A program made the translations under genes and the position numbers. Positions 15,941 to 24,570 of a DNA stretch of 64,000 nucleotides are shown piece by piece. Origin of the DNA: Pseudoflavonifractor capillosus (lineage in GTDB: Bacteria > Bacillota > Clostridia > Oscillospirales > Oscillospiraceae); the NCBI RefSeq assembly GCF_016899775.1, contig NZ_JACJJE010000011.1, positions 17,080-81,079 on the forward strand, read 5' to 3'. The notes under the pieces are model-generated. The model saw only the letters and a list, made by a program, of their open reading frames with translations, ran no database searches and was not told the origin of the DNA. Numbering within the stretch: the stretch's first letter is position 1; every line of letters begins with the position of its first letter.

Positions 15941-16840
15941 TTAAACAGAAACCGAGTTCTTCTTCCGCAGAAAGGAAAATTTCGTCTCCGAGCACAGCAC
16001 CGCAATGAAGATCAGGCCAAATCCCACCAGCAGCCGGGGGCTCACCGGGTCGCCGTAGAACAGCACCGAGAACAGCACCCCGAACACCGACTCCAGGGAG
16101 AGAATCACCGAGGCGGAGGAGGGCTCCGACCACACCTGGCCCACGTTCTGGCACAGGAGGGCTACGGTGGTGGCCATGACGCACAGATAGGCCAGGGGCC
16201 AGAGCACCCCGGGCTGTGTGAAGATCCCGGCGGGGAAGGGCTGGAACAGCAGGCCGCAGACGAGGGAGAGCAGAGCGGTGGAGGCAAACTGGATCGTGGT
16301 AAGCAAGTAGATATCCTTGCCGCCGGACAGGCGGTTCACCGCCACAATGTGCAGGGCGTAAAACAGGGCGCTGAACAGGCTCAGGCCGTCCCCCCAGGTG
16401 ACGGTGAGGTCCCCGGACAGGGAGACCAGTCCCACCCCGGTGATGCACAGAAAGGCGGCCAGCAGGTTATACTGGTCGGGCCGCCGGTGAAACACCCGCC
16501 AGGCCAGAAAGGGAACCAGCACGCAGTAGGTGGCGGTGAGGAAGGCGTTCTTGGAGGGGGTGGTCCCGGTCAGGCCGAAGGTCTGGGTAGTGTAGGCGAT
16601 AAAGAGAAATACCCCGAAGAGCCCGCCCCGCCACAGGTAGTCCCAGGTGAAGTGGGTCCGCCACTTCTTCCAGCAGAACAGCCCCAGCAGCACCGCGCCG
16701 GTGGTGAACCGAAAGACCAGCAGCCAGAAGGGGGGCACCGTGTCCAAAGTGTTCTTCATAATAAAGAAGGAGGTGCCCCAGATAAAGGCGGCCAGAAACA
16801 GCAGGGGCTTAGCCAGACGGCGCATCACGGCCTCAGACAT
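15941..16840 (-). CDS. EamA/DMT-family transporter
   Basis: This drug/metabolite transporter of 299 residues has ten predicted membrane segments and two EamA halves. The first half opens with LLFLAAFIWGTSFFIMKN, a typical EamA start. The second ends with SLESVFGVLFSVLFYGD and LVGFGLIFIAVLCSE, the C-terminal EamA signature. The family exports or imports metabolites such as amino acids; the substrate cannot be told from sequence. GAGGAGCG lies upstream of the ATG. It is a single gene, divergent from mpg, whose 3' end abuts repeat copy B by only 6 bases. Confidence 0.9.
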   Translation of the reverse strand: MSEAVMRRLAKPLLFLAAFIWGTSFFIMKNTLDTVPPFWLLVFRFTTGAVLLGLFCWKKWRTHFTWDYLWRGGLFGVFLFIAYTTQTFGLTGTTPSKNAFLTATYCVLVPFLAWRVFHRRPDQYNLLAAFLCITGVGLVSLSGDLTVTWGDGLSLFSALFYALHIVAVNRLSGGKDIYLLTTIQFASTALLSLVCGLLFQPFPAGIFTQPGVLWPLAYLCVMATTVALLCQNVGQVWSEPSSASVILSLESVFGVLFSVLFYGDPVSPRLLVGFGLIFIAVLCSETKFSFLRKKNSVSV

Positions 16841-16865
16841 GGAAAAAACGCTCCTCTCATTTTAT

Positions 16866-16894
16866 TTGCGCAGCGGGCAGATTCATGGTAAGAT
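16866..16894 (+). promoter_or_regulatory. Promoter of mpg
   Basis: TTGCGC (16866-16871), 17 bases, TAAGAT (16889-16894), 35 bases before the start codon. Confidence 0.6.
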
Positions 16895-16929
16895 AGGCGG
16901 GACCAAAGACAGAGACAGGAGGAAGACGC

Positions 16930-17547
16930 ATGGAGATCCTGCCCAGAGATTTTTATGACCGGGACACCCTCACCGTGGCCCGGGAGCTGCTGGGGTGCTA
17001 TCTGGTCCGGGAGTGGGAGGGGAAGAAACTGGCGGTCCGGATCACTGAGACCGAGGCCTATATCGGCCGGATGGACAAGGCCTGCCACGCCTATCAGTAT
17101 AAGCGCACGCCCCGGACGGAGACCCTCTTCTCCAAGCCGGGCGTCTCCTACATCTATCTCATCTACGGCATGTACCACTGCCTCAACTTTATCACCGAGC
17201 GGGAGGGGGAGCCCTGCGGCGTACTCATCCGGGGGGCTGTCCCGGTTGACAATAAGGATAGCATAGCAGAAAACCGCTTTGGCTGCAAGGCCTCCCAGCT
17301 CACCGCCTACCAGAAAAAGCACTTTCTGGACGGACCGGGAAAACTCTGTAAAGGGTTAGCACTTACCAGGGCGGAGAACGCCCTGCCCCTGGACCGGCCG
17401 CCCCTGTATGTGTGCCGGGGACCGGTCCCCCAGGAGATTCACACAGGCAAGCGCATCGGCATCGACTACGCCCAGGAGGCCATCGACTTTCCCTGGCGGT
17501 TCTGGTTCACGCCCCGGGAGGAGGAGGGGGAGCATGGTCTTTTTTGA
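16930..17547 (+). CDS. mpg: DNA-3-methyladenine glycosylase, AAG/MPG family
   Basis: This base-excision repair glycosylase of 205 residues removes alkylated purines. The family blocks are in order: FYDRDTLTVARELLG near the N terminus, ITETEAYIGRMDKACHA (containing the catalytic glutamate and the base-flipping region), SYIYLIYGMYHCLNF, GVLIRGAVP, and DGPGKLCKGLAL near residues 138-149. GACAGGAGGAAG precedes the ATG. The 3' end overlaps the following HAD hydrolase gene by 14 bases in another frame, so the two are cotranscribed. Confidence 0.94.
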   Translation: MEILPRDFYDRDTLTVARELLGCYLVREWEGKKLAVRITETEAYIGRMDKACHAYQYKRTPRTETLFSKPGVSYIYLIYGMYHCLNFITEREGEPCGVLIRGAVPVDNKDSIAENRFGCKASQLTAYQKKHFLDGPGKLCKGLALTRAENALPLDRPPLYVCRGPVPQEIHTGKRIGIDYAQEAIDFPWRFWFTPREEEGEHGLF

Positions 17548-18226
17548 TCTGGACGGCACCCTGCTGGACTCCAACGGGATCTGGCTGGACATCGACATCG
17601 CGTTTCTGGGGCGGCATGGGATCTCCCCCGTTCCGGAGGACTACACCTGGTATGTGACCCACCACAGCGCCCCAGACTCCGCCCGGTACACCCGGGAGCG
17701 GTTCGGGCTGGCTGAGACGGCGGAGGAGATTCAGGGGGCCTGGCTGGACATGGCCCGGGAGGCCTACGCCGGGCAGCTGGCCCTCAAGCCCGGGGTGCGC
17801 GCCTTCCTGGAGCAGTGCCGGGAGCATGGAGTCCCCATGGCGGTGCTCACCTCCTGCATCCCGGAGCTGTGCCGGGCCGCCCTGGCGCACCACGGGATTT
17901 TGGACTGGTTCCAGGGGGTGGTGTATGCCCAGGAGACCGGGATCGGGAAGGGGGAGCCGGAGCTGTACCGTCTGGCGGCGGAGCGGTGGGGGAGGGCGCC
18001 GGAGAAGTGCATCCTGTTTGAAGACTCCCCGGGCTACTGCGCCGCCGCCCGGGAGGCGGGCTTTTTCGTGGCCGGGGTGCGGGACCCCCTGTACGCCGGC
18101 CGGGAGGAGGAAATTCAGGCCCTGTGCTGCGGCTGGGTGGACGACTTCCGCCAGGTGCCGGAGCCCCTTCTGAAGCGCGTCTTGGGGACGGGTGGGCAGC
18201 CAGCCGGGAGAGGTTCGAAACAGTGA
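17534..18226 (+). CDS. HAD-superfamily hydrolase (beta-phosphoglucomutase/phosphatase type)
   Basis: This haloacid dehalogenase-like phosphatase has 230 residues. Motif I is FFDLDGTLLDS at residues 3-13 with the nucleophilic aspartate, motif II is VLTSC near residue 100, motif III is the lysine in GIGKGEPELY, and motif IV is ILFEDSPGYCAAA. A helical cap lies between motifs I and II. The ATG at 17534 lies inside the end of mpg with GAGGAGGGGG just upstream. Substrates of this family (sugar or nucleoside monophosphates) cannot be assigned from sequence. The last ~20 residues (GTGGQPAGRGSKQ) look like a disordered tail. Confidence 0.88.
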   Translation: MVFFDLDGTLLDSNGIWLDIDIAFLGRHGISPVPEDYTWYVTHHSAPDSARYTRERFGLAETAEEIQGAWLDMAREAYAGQLALKPGVRAFLEQCREHGVPMAVLTSCIPELCRAALAHHGILDWFQGVVYAQETGIGKGEPELYRLAAERWGRAPEKCILFEDSPGYCAAAREAGFFVAGVRDPLYAGREEEIQALCCGWVDDFRQVPEPLLKRVLGTGGQPAGRGSKQ

Positions 18227-18246
18227 AACAGGGTCGGAAAAAATAC

Positions 18247-18275
18247 TTGCAATTTCCAGAGATCTGTGATAACAT
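18247..18275 (+). promoter_or_regulatory. Promoter of rplS
   Basis: TTGCAA (18247-18252), 17 bases, TAACAT (18270-18275) with an extended TG at 18267-18268. Confidence 0.65.
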
Positions 18276-18282
18276 CTTTTAG

Positions 18283-18378
18283 TCTGAAATAACGGGTGGT
18301 CCTCTGCGGCCGCCGCGCCGGTTTTGGAGCGCGGCAGGATGGCTGGCATGAACGCCTATACAACAGGAGGAAATTGAC
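18283..18378 (+). ncRNA. Possible L19 (rplS) leader RNA
   Basis: About 95 bases lie between the promoter and the L19 start. They contain a compact structure (GCCGCCGCGCC ... GGAGCGCGGCAGG) before AGGAGG. Ribosomal protein L19 leaders that mediate feedback are known in Firmicutes. Similarity to that family was not tested, so the call is tentative. Confidence 0.35.
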
Positions 18379-18720
18379 ATGGATCTGATGAAGGCTTTTA
18401 CTGAGAAGTACACCAAGGAGGAGCCCCCGGTTGTCCAGGTGGGCGACACCGTCCGGGTGCACCTGAAGGTTAAGGAAGGCAACCGCGAGCGTATCCAGGT
18501 GTTCGAGGGCACCGTCATTGCCAAGAAGCACGGCGGCATTGAGGAGACCTTCACCGTCCGCCGCATCTCCTACGGCGTCGGTGTGGAGAAGGTGTTCCCC
18601 CTCCACGCTCCCTCCATCGAGAAGGTGGAAGTGGTGCGGCACGGCAAGGTGCGCCGCGCCAAGCTGTACTACCTGCGCGGTCGCGTGGGCAAGGCGGCCA
18701 AGATCAAGGAGGCCCTTTGA
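18379..18720 (+). CDS. rplS: 50S ribosomal protein L19
   Basis: L19 sits at the interface of the 30S and 50S subunits. The 113-residue protein shows the standard L19 layout: [19 protein letters not shown] (SH3-like barrel), [46 protein letters not shown] and the basic end [25 protein letters not shown] is 9 bases upstream. Codon use is strongly biased to C-ending codons, as expected for a highly expressed gene. It has its own promoter and terminator and is not linked to rimM-trmD, its usual neighbours. Confidence 0.98.
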   Translation: MDLMKAFTEKYTKEEPPVVQVGDTVRVHLKVKEGNRERIQVFEGTVIAKKHGGIEETFTVRRISYGVGVEKVFPLHAPSIEKVEVVRHGKVRRAKLYYLRGRVGKAAKIKEAL

Positions 18721-18726
18721 TCCAGA

Positions 18727-18762
18727 GAAAAAAAGGAGCGGTTTCGGACCGCTCCTTTTTTC
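18727..18762 (+). terminator. Intrinsic terminator of rplS
   Basis: AGGAGCGGT and ACCGCTCCT close on a TTCGG-type loop, with A's on the left and six T's on the right. Confidence 0.92.
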
Positions 18763-18809
18763 GTATCAAGACAGCCTAGCCGTCCAAGCGGCGGAAGGGA
18801 GGAGAGCGC

Positions 18810-19175
18810 ATGTTTGAGACGGTCACAAAAAATGGCCGGGTGCTGGCCTTGATTCCGGCGGACCGGACCATCCCGGATGGGGACGCGGCGCTGGAGCTGG
18901 CGGTCTCCGCCCGGTATGAGACGGACAGCACCCGGCTGGTCATCCCCAAGGAGTGCTTTCCGCCGGAGTTCTTTTGGCTGAGCACCGGGCTAGCCGGGGA
19001 AATTTTGCAGAAGTGGACCAACTATGGGTTTCGGGCGGCCATCTTCGGAGATTTCTCAGCGTACACCGAAGTCAGCAAATCCCTGCGGGATTTTATCTAT
19101 GAGTGCAATCGGGGGACCGCGGTCTTTTTCGTTCCCACTCGGCAGGAGGCGGAGGAGCGTCTGAGCCAGGTGTAG
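18810..19175 (+). CDS. DUF4180 domain protein
   Basis: This 121-residue protein has a single DUF4180 domain. The most diagnostic part is FFWLSTGLAGEILQKWTNYG (about residues 53-72), followed by RAAIFGDFS, KSLRDFIYECNRG and VFFVPT. The domain is found in many Firmicutes and Actinobacteria without a known biochemical role; STAS-like folding has been suggested for related families, but I cannot confirm it here. GGGAGGAGAG precedes the ATG at 18810. It lies 32 bases before rbgA on the same strand and may be cotranscribed with it. Confidence 0.85.
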   Translation: MFETVTKNGRVLALIPADRTIPDGDAALELAVSARYETDSTRLVIPKECFPPEFFWLSTGLAGEILQKWTNYGFRAAIFGDFSAYTEVSKSLRDFIYECNRGTAVFFVPTRQEAEERLSQV

Positions 19176-19207
19176 GGGAGAGACACGGTCCGGAAAGGAG
19201 CGCTGCA

Positions 19208-20083
19208 ATGAATATTCAATGGTATCCGGGACATATGACCAAGACCCGGCGGCAGATCGAGGCCGACCTGAAACACGTGGACATCGTGGTGGAGATCATC
19301 GACGCCCGCATCCCCGTGTCCAGCCGCAACCCGGACATCGACTCCATCACGGCCGGAAAGCCCCGGCTGGTGGTGCTCAACCGGGCGGACCAGGCCGACC
19401 CGGCGGGAAACAAGGCCTGGGGGACCTGGCTGAGGCAGAAGGGGTTCTCTGTGCTGGAGACCGACGCCAAGACGGGCTCCGGCGTGGGACAGTTTCCCAA
19501 CGTAGTCCGGGGTGTGCTGAAGGACCAGATTGCCCGCTGGCAGGAGAAGGGGTTAGTCGGCCGCCCGGTGCGGGCCATGGTGGTGGGGGTGCCCAACGTG
19601 GGCAAGTCCACCTTTATCAATAAGGTGGCCAAGCGCAAGTCCGCCAAGGCCAGCGACCGCCCCGGCGTCACCCGGGGCAAGCAGTGGGTCACCGTGGACC
19701 GGGGGCTGGAGCTGCTGGACACCCCGGGTATTCTGTGGCCCAAGTTTGAGGATGTGCAGACCGGCCTCCACCTGGCCTTCACCGGGGCGGTGAAGGACGA
19801 GATCATGGACGTGGAGACTCTGGGCTGCCACCTAATGGCCTTTCTGGGCGAGCGCTACCCGTCCGCCCTCCAGGCCTATAAGCTGACGGAGATCCCTGCC
19901 CGGGAGGACGGGGAGGAGACGGTGGCCTACGGGTACCGGATTCTGGAGCTGGCCGCCGGAAAGCGTGGCATGCGCATCTCCGGGGGAGAGTTTGACACCG
20001 AGCGGATGGCGAGGGTCCTGCTGGATGAGTTCCGAGGGGGAAAATTAGGGAAGTTTACCTTGGAGCTGCCGGGGGAAGATTGA
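19208..20083 (+). CDS. rbgA: Ribosome biogenesis GTPase YlqF/RbgA
   Basis: This circularly permuted GTPase is required for late 50S assembly, where it supports incorporation of proteins such as L16. The 291-residue protein begins with the family hallmark IQWYPGHM. The permuted motif order is visible: G4 NRAD at 58-61 comes before G1 GVPNVGKST at 127-135 and G3 DTPG at 171-174. A C-terminal ANTAR-like RNA-binding helical domain follows. The start at 19208 has AAAGGAG upstream; an earlier start overlapping DUF4180 is less likely. In many Firmicutes the gene sits between rplS and rnhB, and the same order (rplS, DUF4180, rbgA, repeat, rnhB) is seen here. Confidence 0.96.
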   Translation: MNIQWYPGHMTKTRRQIEADLKHVDIVVEIIDARIPVSSRNPDIDSITAGKPRLVVLNRADQADPAGNKAWGTWLRQKGFSVLETDAKTGSGVGQFPNVVRGVLKDQIARWQEKGLVGRPVRAMVVGVPNVGKSTFINKVAKRKSAKASDRPGVTRGKQWVTVDRGLELLDTPGILWPKFEDVQTGLHLAFTGAVKDEIMDVETLGCHLMAFLGERYPSALQAYKLTEIPAREDGEETVAYGYRILELAAGKRGMRISGGEFDTERMARVLLDEFRGGKLGKFTLELPGED

Positions 20084-20098
20084 TTTTTTACGGGGGGG

Positions 20099-21010
20099 GA
20101 GTTTCGCCGCCCCGGCGGCGGGACAGGGTTCCGCCCTGCGGGGCGGGTTCCTTTTCCACGTGGAAAAGGAACCAAAAGACGCTATGGGGTGGGCGCAATC
20201 GGCAGGATCGGCAAAGCCGCTCCTGCCTCCATGCCGCCCTCCCCCTAGAACCCCCATTACGGGGGACGCGTACCTGCGAGGTTGAGCAAAATTTCCGGCG
20301 CGCAAAATCTGAGCGGCTTTCTGCGGTTCCATCCGGGCCACTGGGCCCTGGGTATGCAAAAATTGCCGCTGCTGCGGCTCCACAACCGCGCCTGGCTCTG
20401 CCGAATCAACGGCTACGGTGTGGTTTTCGCCGTAGGGGCGGGTGCCCTCACCCGCCCGCCCCGAAATGTTCCGTTTCACCCGTAGGGGCGGCCACACGGG
20501 GTCGCCCCTACGGCGGATCTGGTCGCGGCCGCGTTGTTTTCGTAGGGGCTGGACACTGGCCGGCCCGCGGGAGGGAAACATCCCAGGGAGGCTTCTCTCA
20601 GCCTTCGGCCGATTCACCTTCAGCCCCTCCCCCTGCGGTTCTCAAGAAAACCTTCCGAAATTGAGTAGGGGAGGCCCTTGGGCCTCCCGTTAGAATACGC
20701 ACCGGGAGCGTTGGCTCGGCAAACTCAGGCGCAGGCCGTAAACCGCAGCAAAATCAAAATTTTGCCCACCCAGGCCCCCAGTGGGGCCGGAAGAAAACGC
20801 AGGCAAGCACTCCTGATTTTGCGCGCCGGAACCATGGCAGCACAAACCAGGAGGGCGTCCCCCGTAAAAAGGGGTCCGGGGAAAGCGGTCCTATGGACCT
20901 AGGCGGAGCATAGCGGAGCCGTAGTCCATTGGCCGCGTCCCCGGGGGCGTTTTGGTTACTTTGCCGCCATGGGCAAAGTAACTCGCCGCCCGCAGGCGGC
21001 GAAACTCCCC
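20099..21010. repeat. Interspersed modular repeat, copy C (right arm of the inverted pair)
   Basis: This gap between rbgA and rnhB contains no credible gene. Left part: GCCGCC/GGCGGC, the perfect hairpin GGTTCCTTTTCC / GGAAAAGGAACC (20146-20173), TTCCGGCGCGCAAAATCTG (20293-20311), the CCACTGGGCCCTG block and GTAGGGGCGG hairpins. Right part, inverted: GGCTTCTCTCAGCCTTCGGCC, GGGAGGCCCAAGGGCCTCCC, GATTTTGCGCGCCGGAA (20814-20830), a cassette (20885-20935), then GTTACTTTGCC / GGCAAAGTAAC (20955-20982). Reverse-complemented it matches copy B over most of its length, with the cassette exchanged. Confidence 0.9.
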
Positions 21011-21110
21011 TGCGAAATTGGAAAATGCTGGACGGGCGGTGAGGACACCGCCCCTACAAGAGGAAAAATAAGAGAGTTGGCGAAACCTCCCGCGAAAGAA
21101 GGAAACCTCC

Positions 21111-21719
21111 ATGAACGATCTATGGCAATATGAGAAAGAAGCCCTGGCCGCCGGCCATACATACATCTGCGGCTGCGACGAGGCGGGGGCCGGCCCTCTG
21201 GCGGGCCCGGTGTACGCCGCGGCGGTGATCCTGCCCCTGGGGGTGGAGATCGACGGCCTCAACGACTCCAAGAAGCTGACCGAGAAGAAGCGGGAGGCCC
21301 TGTTCCCCGTCATCCAGGAGAAGGCCACCGCCTGGGCGGTGGCCTGGGTGGACGCCCGGGAGATCGACGAGACCGACATTTTAAGCGCCCGCATGAAGGC
21401 CATGCAGCTGGCCATAGAACAGTTGGAGCCCGGGGCGGACTTTGCCCTCATCGACGGCAACCGGGACCACGGGCGGAGCGCCGCCATCCTTACCCCCCAC
21501 CGCTGTCTTATAAAGGGGGATAGCCTGTCGGCCTCCATCGCGGCGGCCTCCATCCTGGCCAAGGTGAGCCGGGACCGGTGGATGGTGAAGGCGGCGGAGG
21601 AGTACCCGGAGTACCAGTTCCAGAAGCACAAGGGCTATGGGACCAAGCTTCACTATGAGATGCTCCGGACCTACGGCCCCAGCCCCATCCACCGCCGGTC
21701 CTTCCTGAAAAACCTATGA
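21111..21719 (+). CDS. rnhB: Ribonuclease HII
   Basis: RNase HII nicks the RNA strand of RNA-DNA hybrids and removes misincorporated ribonucleotides. The 202-residue protein has the metal-binding DE pair in CDEAGAGPLAGPVYAAAVIL (residues 21-40), the DSKKLTEKKRE block, and the third acidic site in FALIDGN. The C-terminal HKGYGTKLHYE and HRRSF motifs complete the family pattern. GAGAG is used in DEAGAGPLAGP where many members have GRGPLAGP, a conservative deviation. Its stop overlaps the start of the UPF0102 gene by 4 bases. Confidence 0.96.
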   Translation: MNDLWQYEKEALAAGHTYICGCDEAGAGPLAGPVYAAAVILPLGVEIDGLNDSKKLTEKKREALFPVIQEKATAWAVAWVDAREIDETDILSARMKAMQLAIEQLEPGADFALIDGNRDHGRSAAILTPHRCLIKGDSLSASIAAASILAKVSRDRWMVKAAEEYPEYQFQKHKGYGTKLHYEMLRTYGPSPIHRRSFLKNL

Positions 21720-22084
21720 GCGGGGAGGAGAGCCGCCGCCTGGGGCGCTGGGGAGAAGACCTGGCGGCGGAGTTTTTGGAGCAGCAGGGCTATCGGATCG
21801 TGGACCGGAACTGGAAGTGCCGCTTCGGGGAGCTGGACCTGGTGGCGGAGGGCGGCGGCTTTCTCTGCTTCGTGGAGGTGAAGCTGCGCCGCTCGAACCG
21901 CTTCGGCACGGGGGCGGAGCAGGTGGACCGGCGCAAGCGGGAGAAGCTGCGGACCGCCGCGGAGCTCTATCTCCAGACGCATCCCGCCGTTCTCCAGCCC
22001 CGGTTTGACGTGATCGAGGTGCTGGCCCCCAATGGGTTGGGGACCAAAAATCCCAAAATACGACATATTGAGGGGGCGTTTTGA
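21716..22084 (+). CDS. UPF0102/YraN-family endonuclease-like protein
   Basis: This 122-residue protein is of the YraN/UPF0102 family, which has a restriction-endonuclease-like core. Visible elements are GRWGEDLAAEFLEQQGYRI near residues 10-28, NWKCRFGELDLVAEGGG with the metal-binding aspartate, and FVEVKLRRS with the E-x-K catalytic pair. The GERE-like RKREKLRTAAELYLQ helix follows. The biological role is unresolved; the gene is nearly always next to rnhB, as here, and overlaps it by ATGA. A weak hairpin follows before the thrC promoter. Confidence 0.92.
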   Translation: MSGEESRRLGRWGEDLAAEFLEQQGYRIVDRNWKCRFGELDLVAEGGGFLCFVEVKLRRSNRFGTGAEQVDRRKREKLRTAAELYLQTHPAVLQPRFDVIEVLAPNGLGTKNPKIRHIEGAF

Positions 22085-22125
22085 GAAAAAACCGCCTCCG
22101 AGGAGGCGAATTGTGCCGCCTGGGG

Positions 22126-22154
22126 TTGACCTGTTCCGGAAAAAATGGCATAAT
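22126..22154 (+). promoter_or_regulatory. Promoter of thrC
   Basis: TTGACC (22126-22131), 17 bases, CATAAT (22149-22154), with a TG just upstream of the -10. The thrC start is about 70 bases downstream. Confidence 0.75.
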
Positions 22155-22224
22155 ACAACACTAGGGGATCTTGATATGATCCGCATTGATTACGTATCCT
22201 AAAACAAGAATGGAAGGAATCAAG

Positions 22225-23730
22225 ATGCAATACATCAGCACAAGAGACCGGGAACAGCAGTTTTCTGCCGCTCAGGCCATCTCCAAGGGGCTGGCGGACG
22301 ACGGAGGGCTGCTCACACCGGTCTATCTGCCCAAGCTGCCCCGCCGCTCCCTGGAGGAGCTGAAGAACATGTCCTATCAGCAGCGGGCGGTGTACGTGAT
22401 GAAGCTGTTCCTGGACGGGTTCTCCGTCAAGGAGCTCACCGACTTTGCCAACGCCGCCTACGGGCCGGAGAAGTTCGACACCCCGGCGGTGGCCCCGGTG
22501 CGCGCCCTGGACTCCAACACCTTCTGTCTGGAGCTGTGGCACGGCCCCACCTGCGCCTTCAAGGACATGGCCCTGCAGATGCTGCCCCACCTGCTCACCG
22601 CCTCCCTGCGGAAGCTGGAGGAGGAGAAGACGGTGTGCATCCTGGTGGCCACCTCCGGCGACACGGGCAAGGGGGCCCTGGAGGGCTTCCGGGACGTGGA
22701 CCACACCAAAATTCTGGTGTTCTACCCCAAGGACGGAGTCTCCGCCATCCAGGAGCTCCAGATGGTCACCCAGGAGGGGGACAACGTGGGGGTCTGCTCG
22801 GTGTACGGCAACTTCGACGACGCCCAGACGGGGGTGAAGCAGCTCTTCTCCGACGAGAAGCTGCGGGAGGAGCTGGCCCAGCGGGGCTACTTCCTGTCCT
22901 CGGCCAACTCCATCAACTGGGGCCGGGTGCTGCCCCAGGTGGTCTACTACATCTCCGCCTACTGCGACCTGCTCCGGGATGGACATATCCAGCTGGGGGA
23001 CCCGGTGAACGTGTGCGTGCCCACCGGCAACTTCGGCAACATCCTGGCGGCCTACTACGCCCGGGACATGGGGGTGCCCATCCAGCGCCTGATCTGCGCC
23101 TCCAACGCCAACAACGTGCTCACCGACTTCCTGCGCACCGGCGTGTACGACCGCAACCGCACCTTCTACAACACCATGTCCCCCTCCATGGACATCCTCA
23201 TCTCCAGCAACCTGGAGCGGCTGCTGCTGGCCATCACCCAGGAGGACAGCGAGGTCCGGAAGTACATGGAGCAGCTGAAGGAGACCGGCCGCTATGAGGT
23301 CAGCGAGCGGGTGCGGGACAAGATCCAGCGGCTCTTCATGGGCTACTGCTGCGACGACGCGGAGACCCAGAAGGTGATCGGCGCCATTTACAAGAAGTTC
23401 GACTATCTCATCGACCCCCACACCGCCGTGGGCTTCTCCGCTCTGGAGCAGTACCGGAAGGAGACGGGGGACGAGACCCCGGCCATCGTGGCCTCCACCG
23501 CCAGCCCCTTCAAGTTCTGCGACAACGTGCTCTCCGCCCTGGGCGTGACCGAGCAGGCGGAGGGTCTGGACATCCTGGATCAGCTCAGCCAGGTGACGGG
23601 AGAGCCGGTTCCGGCCCCTCTGGCCGCCCTGCGGGACAAGAAGCCCCGCTTCCACGAGACCGTGGAGAAGGACCACATGGTGGACGCGGTGCTGGAGATG
23701 CTCAGCGCGCCGAAACAAGACAACCACTAA
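22225..23730 (+). CDS. thrC: Threonine synthase
   Basis: This PLP enzyme converts O-phosphohomoserine to threonine. It has 501 residues and belongs to the longer class with an extended N-terminal domain (MQYISTRD, SKGLADDGGLLTP). The PLP lysine is K113 in ELWHGPTCAFKDMALQ. The phosphate cup is VATSGDTGKGALEGF, and PTGNFGNILAAYYARDMG and ASNANNVLTDF follow as in the family. GGAAGGA 6 bases upstream favours the ATG at 22225 over two earlier in-frame starts. No homoserine kinase or dehydrogenase gene is linked. The metallophosphoesterase gene follows after 13 bases. Confidence 0.96.
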   Translation: MQYISTRDREQQFSAAQAISKGLADDGGLLTPVYLPKLPRRSLEELKNMSYQQRAVYVMKLFLDGFSVKELTDFANAAYGPEKFDTPAVAPVRALDSNTFCLELWHGPTCAFKDMALQMLPHLLTASLRKLEEEKTVCILVATSGDTGKGALEGFRDVDHTKILVFYPKDGVSAIQELQMVTQEGDNVGVCSVYGNFDDAQTGVKQLFSDEKLREELAQRGYFLSSANSINWGRVLPQVVYYISAYCDLLRDGHIQLGDPVNVCVPTGNFGNILAAYYARDMGVPIQRLICASNANNVLTDFLRTGVYDRNRTFYNTMSPSMDILISSNLERLLLAITQEDSEVRKYMEQLKETGRYEVSERVRDKIQRLFMGYCCDDAETQKVIGAIYKKFDYLIDPHTAVGFSALEQYRKETGDETPAIVASTASPFKFCDNVLSALGVTEQAEGLDILDQLSQVTGEPVPAPLAALRDKKPRFHETVEKDHMVDAVLEMLSAPKQDNH

Positions 23731-23743
23731 AGGAGCTGCGTCT

Positions 23744-24433
23744 ATGTCCCTATACGCCATCGGAGATACCCATCTGTCCCTGGGCGTGGACAAGCCCATG
23801 GACATTTTCGGCGGGGGGTGGGCCGGCTATGTGGAGAAGCTCAGGGAGGGTTTCTCTCAGATCGGCCCGGAGGACACGGTGGTCCTGTGCGGGGACCTGT
23901 CCTGGGGCATGAGCCTGGAACAGGCGAGGGAGGACTTCGCCTTTCTGGACTCCCTGCCCGGCGGGCGGAAGATCCTGCTGAAGGGAAACCACGACTACTG
24001 GTGGACCACCGCGGCCAAGATGGAAAAATTCTTTGCCGAAAACGGGTTTTCCACCCTGGAGATCCTGCACAACAACTGCCGGCTGTACGGCGAAGTGGCT
24101 TTGTGCGGGACCCGGGGCTGGTTCTATGAGGAGGAGCGGGGCGAACACAGCGCGAAAATTTTCAACCGGGAGCTTTTACGCCTGGAGGCTTCCCTGAAGG
24201 CGGCGGGGGAGCGGGAGAAGTTCTGCTTTCTCCACTACCCGCCCCTGTACCAGGGGTACCGCTGCCAGGAGATCCTGGACCTGCTGGAGCGGTACCAGGT
24301 GAGCCGGTGCTACTACGGCCATCTCCACGGGGGAAGCCACCGCCTGGCCTTCTCCGGGAGGCTGGGGACGGTGGAGTACCACCTGGTGGCGGCCGACTAT
24401 ATCGGCTTCCAGCCGAAAAAAATCTTAGATTAG
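23744..24433 (+). CDS. Calcineurin-like metallophosphoesterase
   Basis: This 229-residue metallophosphoesterase has a two-metal site: GDTHLS at residues 7-12, VVLCGDLSWG at about 46-55, LLKGNHDYWW at about 78-87, FLHYPP near 165, and YGHLHGG near 193. These are the five motifs of the family in the right order. The group is often annotated as a phosphohydrolase of unknown substrate; nucleotides or phosphodiesters are possible. It sits 13 bases behind thrC and is probably cotranscribed with it. A functional link to threonine synthesis is not evident. Confidence 0.9.
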   Translation: MSLYAIGDTHLSLGVDKPMDIFGGGWAGYVEKLREGFSQIGPEDTVVLCGDLSWGMSLEQAREDFAFLDSLPGGRKILLKGNHDYWWTTAAKMEKFFAENGFSTLEILHNNCRLYGEVALCGTRGWFYEEERGEHSAKIFNRELLRLEASLKAAGEREKFCFLHYPPLYQGYRCQEILDLLERYQVSRCYYGHLHGGSHRLAFSGRLGTVEYHLVAADYIGFQPKKILD

Positions 24434-24466
24434 CGAAAAATTCCTGGGAAAAAACGAAATTTGGGC

Positions 24467-24495
24467 TGGTCAAACCGGCCTGTATCTGGTAAAAT
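24467..24495 (+). promoter_or_regulatory. Promoter of tig
   Basis: TAAAAT at 24490-24495 has an extended TGG and a weak -35 (TGGTCA, 24467-24472) at 17 bases. The leader to the tig start is about 70 bases. Confidence 0.5.
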
Positions 24496-24570
24496 ATCGT
24501 CTCGAAAGTATACGGCGCGGCGGCTGAGCGCTTGAGGAACGCCGCTTCGCGCCCACAGGAGGAAGAATTC

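Noticed and set aside
18205..18226. tRNA T-loop-like GGTTCGAAAC
   Set aside because: No cloverleaf can be drawn around it and it lies in the HAD coding region. No tRNA genes were found in the window.
22086..22113. Terminator after the UPF0102 gene
   Set aside because: CGCCTCCGAGGAGGCG is a hairpin but lacks a T run, so termination is doubtful.
21967..23805. 612-codon frame opposite thrC
   Set aside because: Antisense shadow of thrC; no recognisable domain or start signal.
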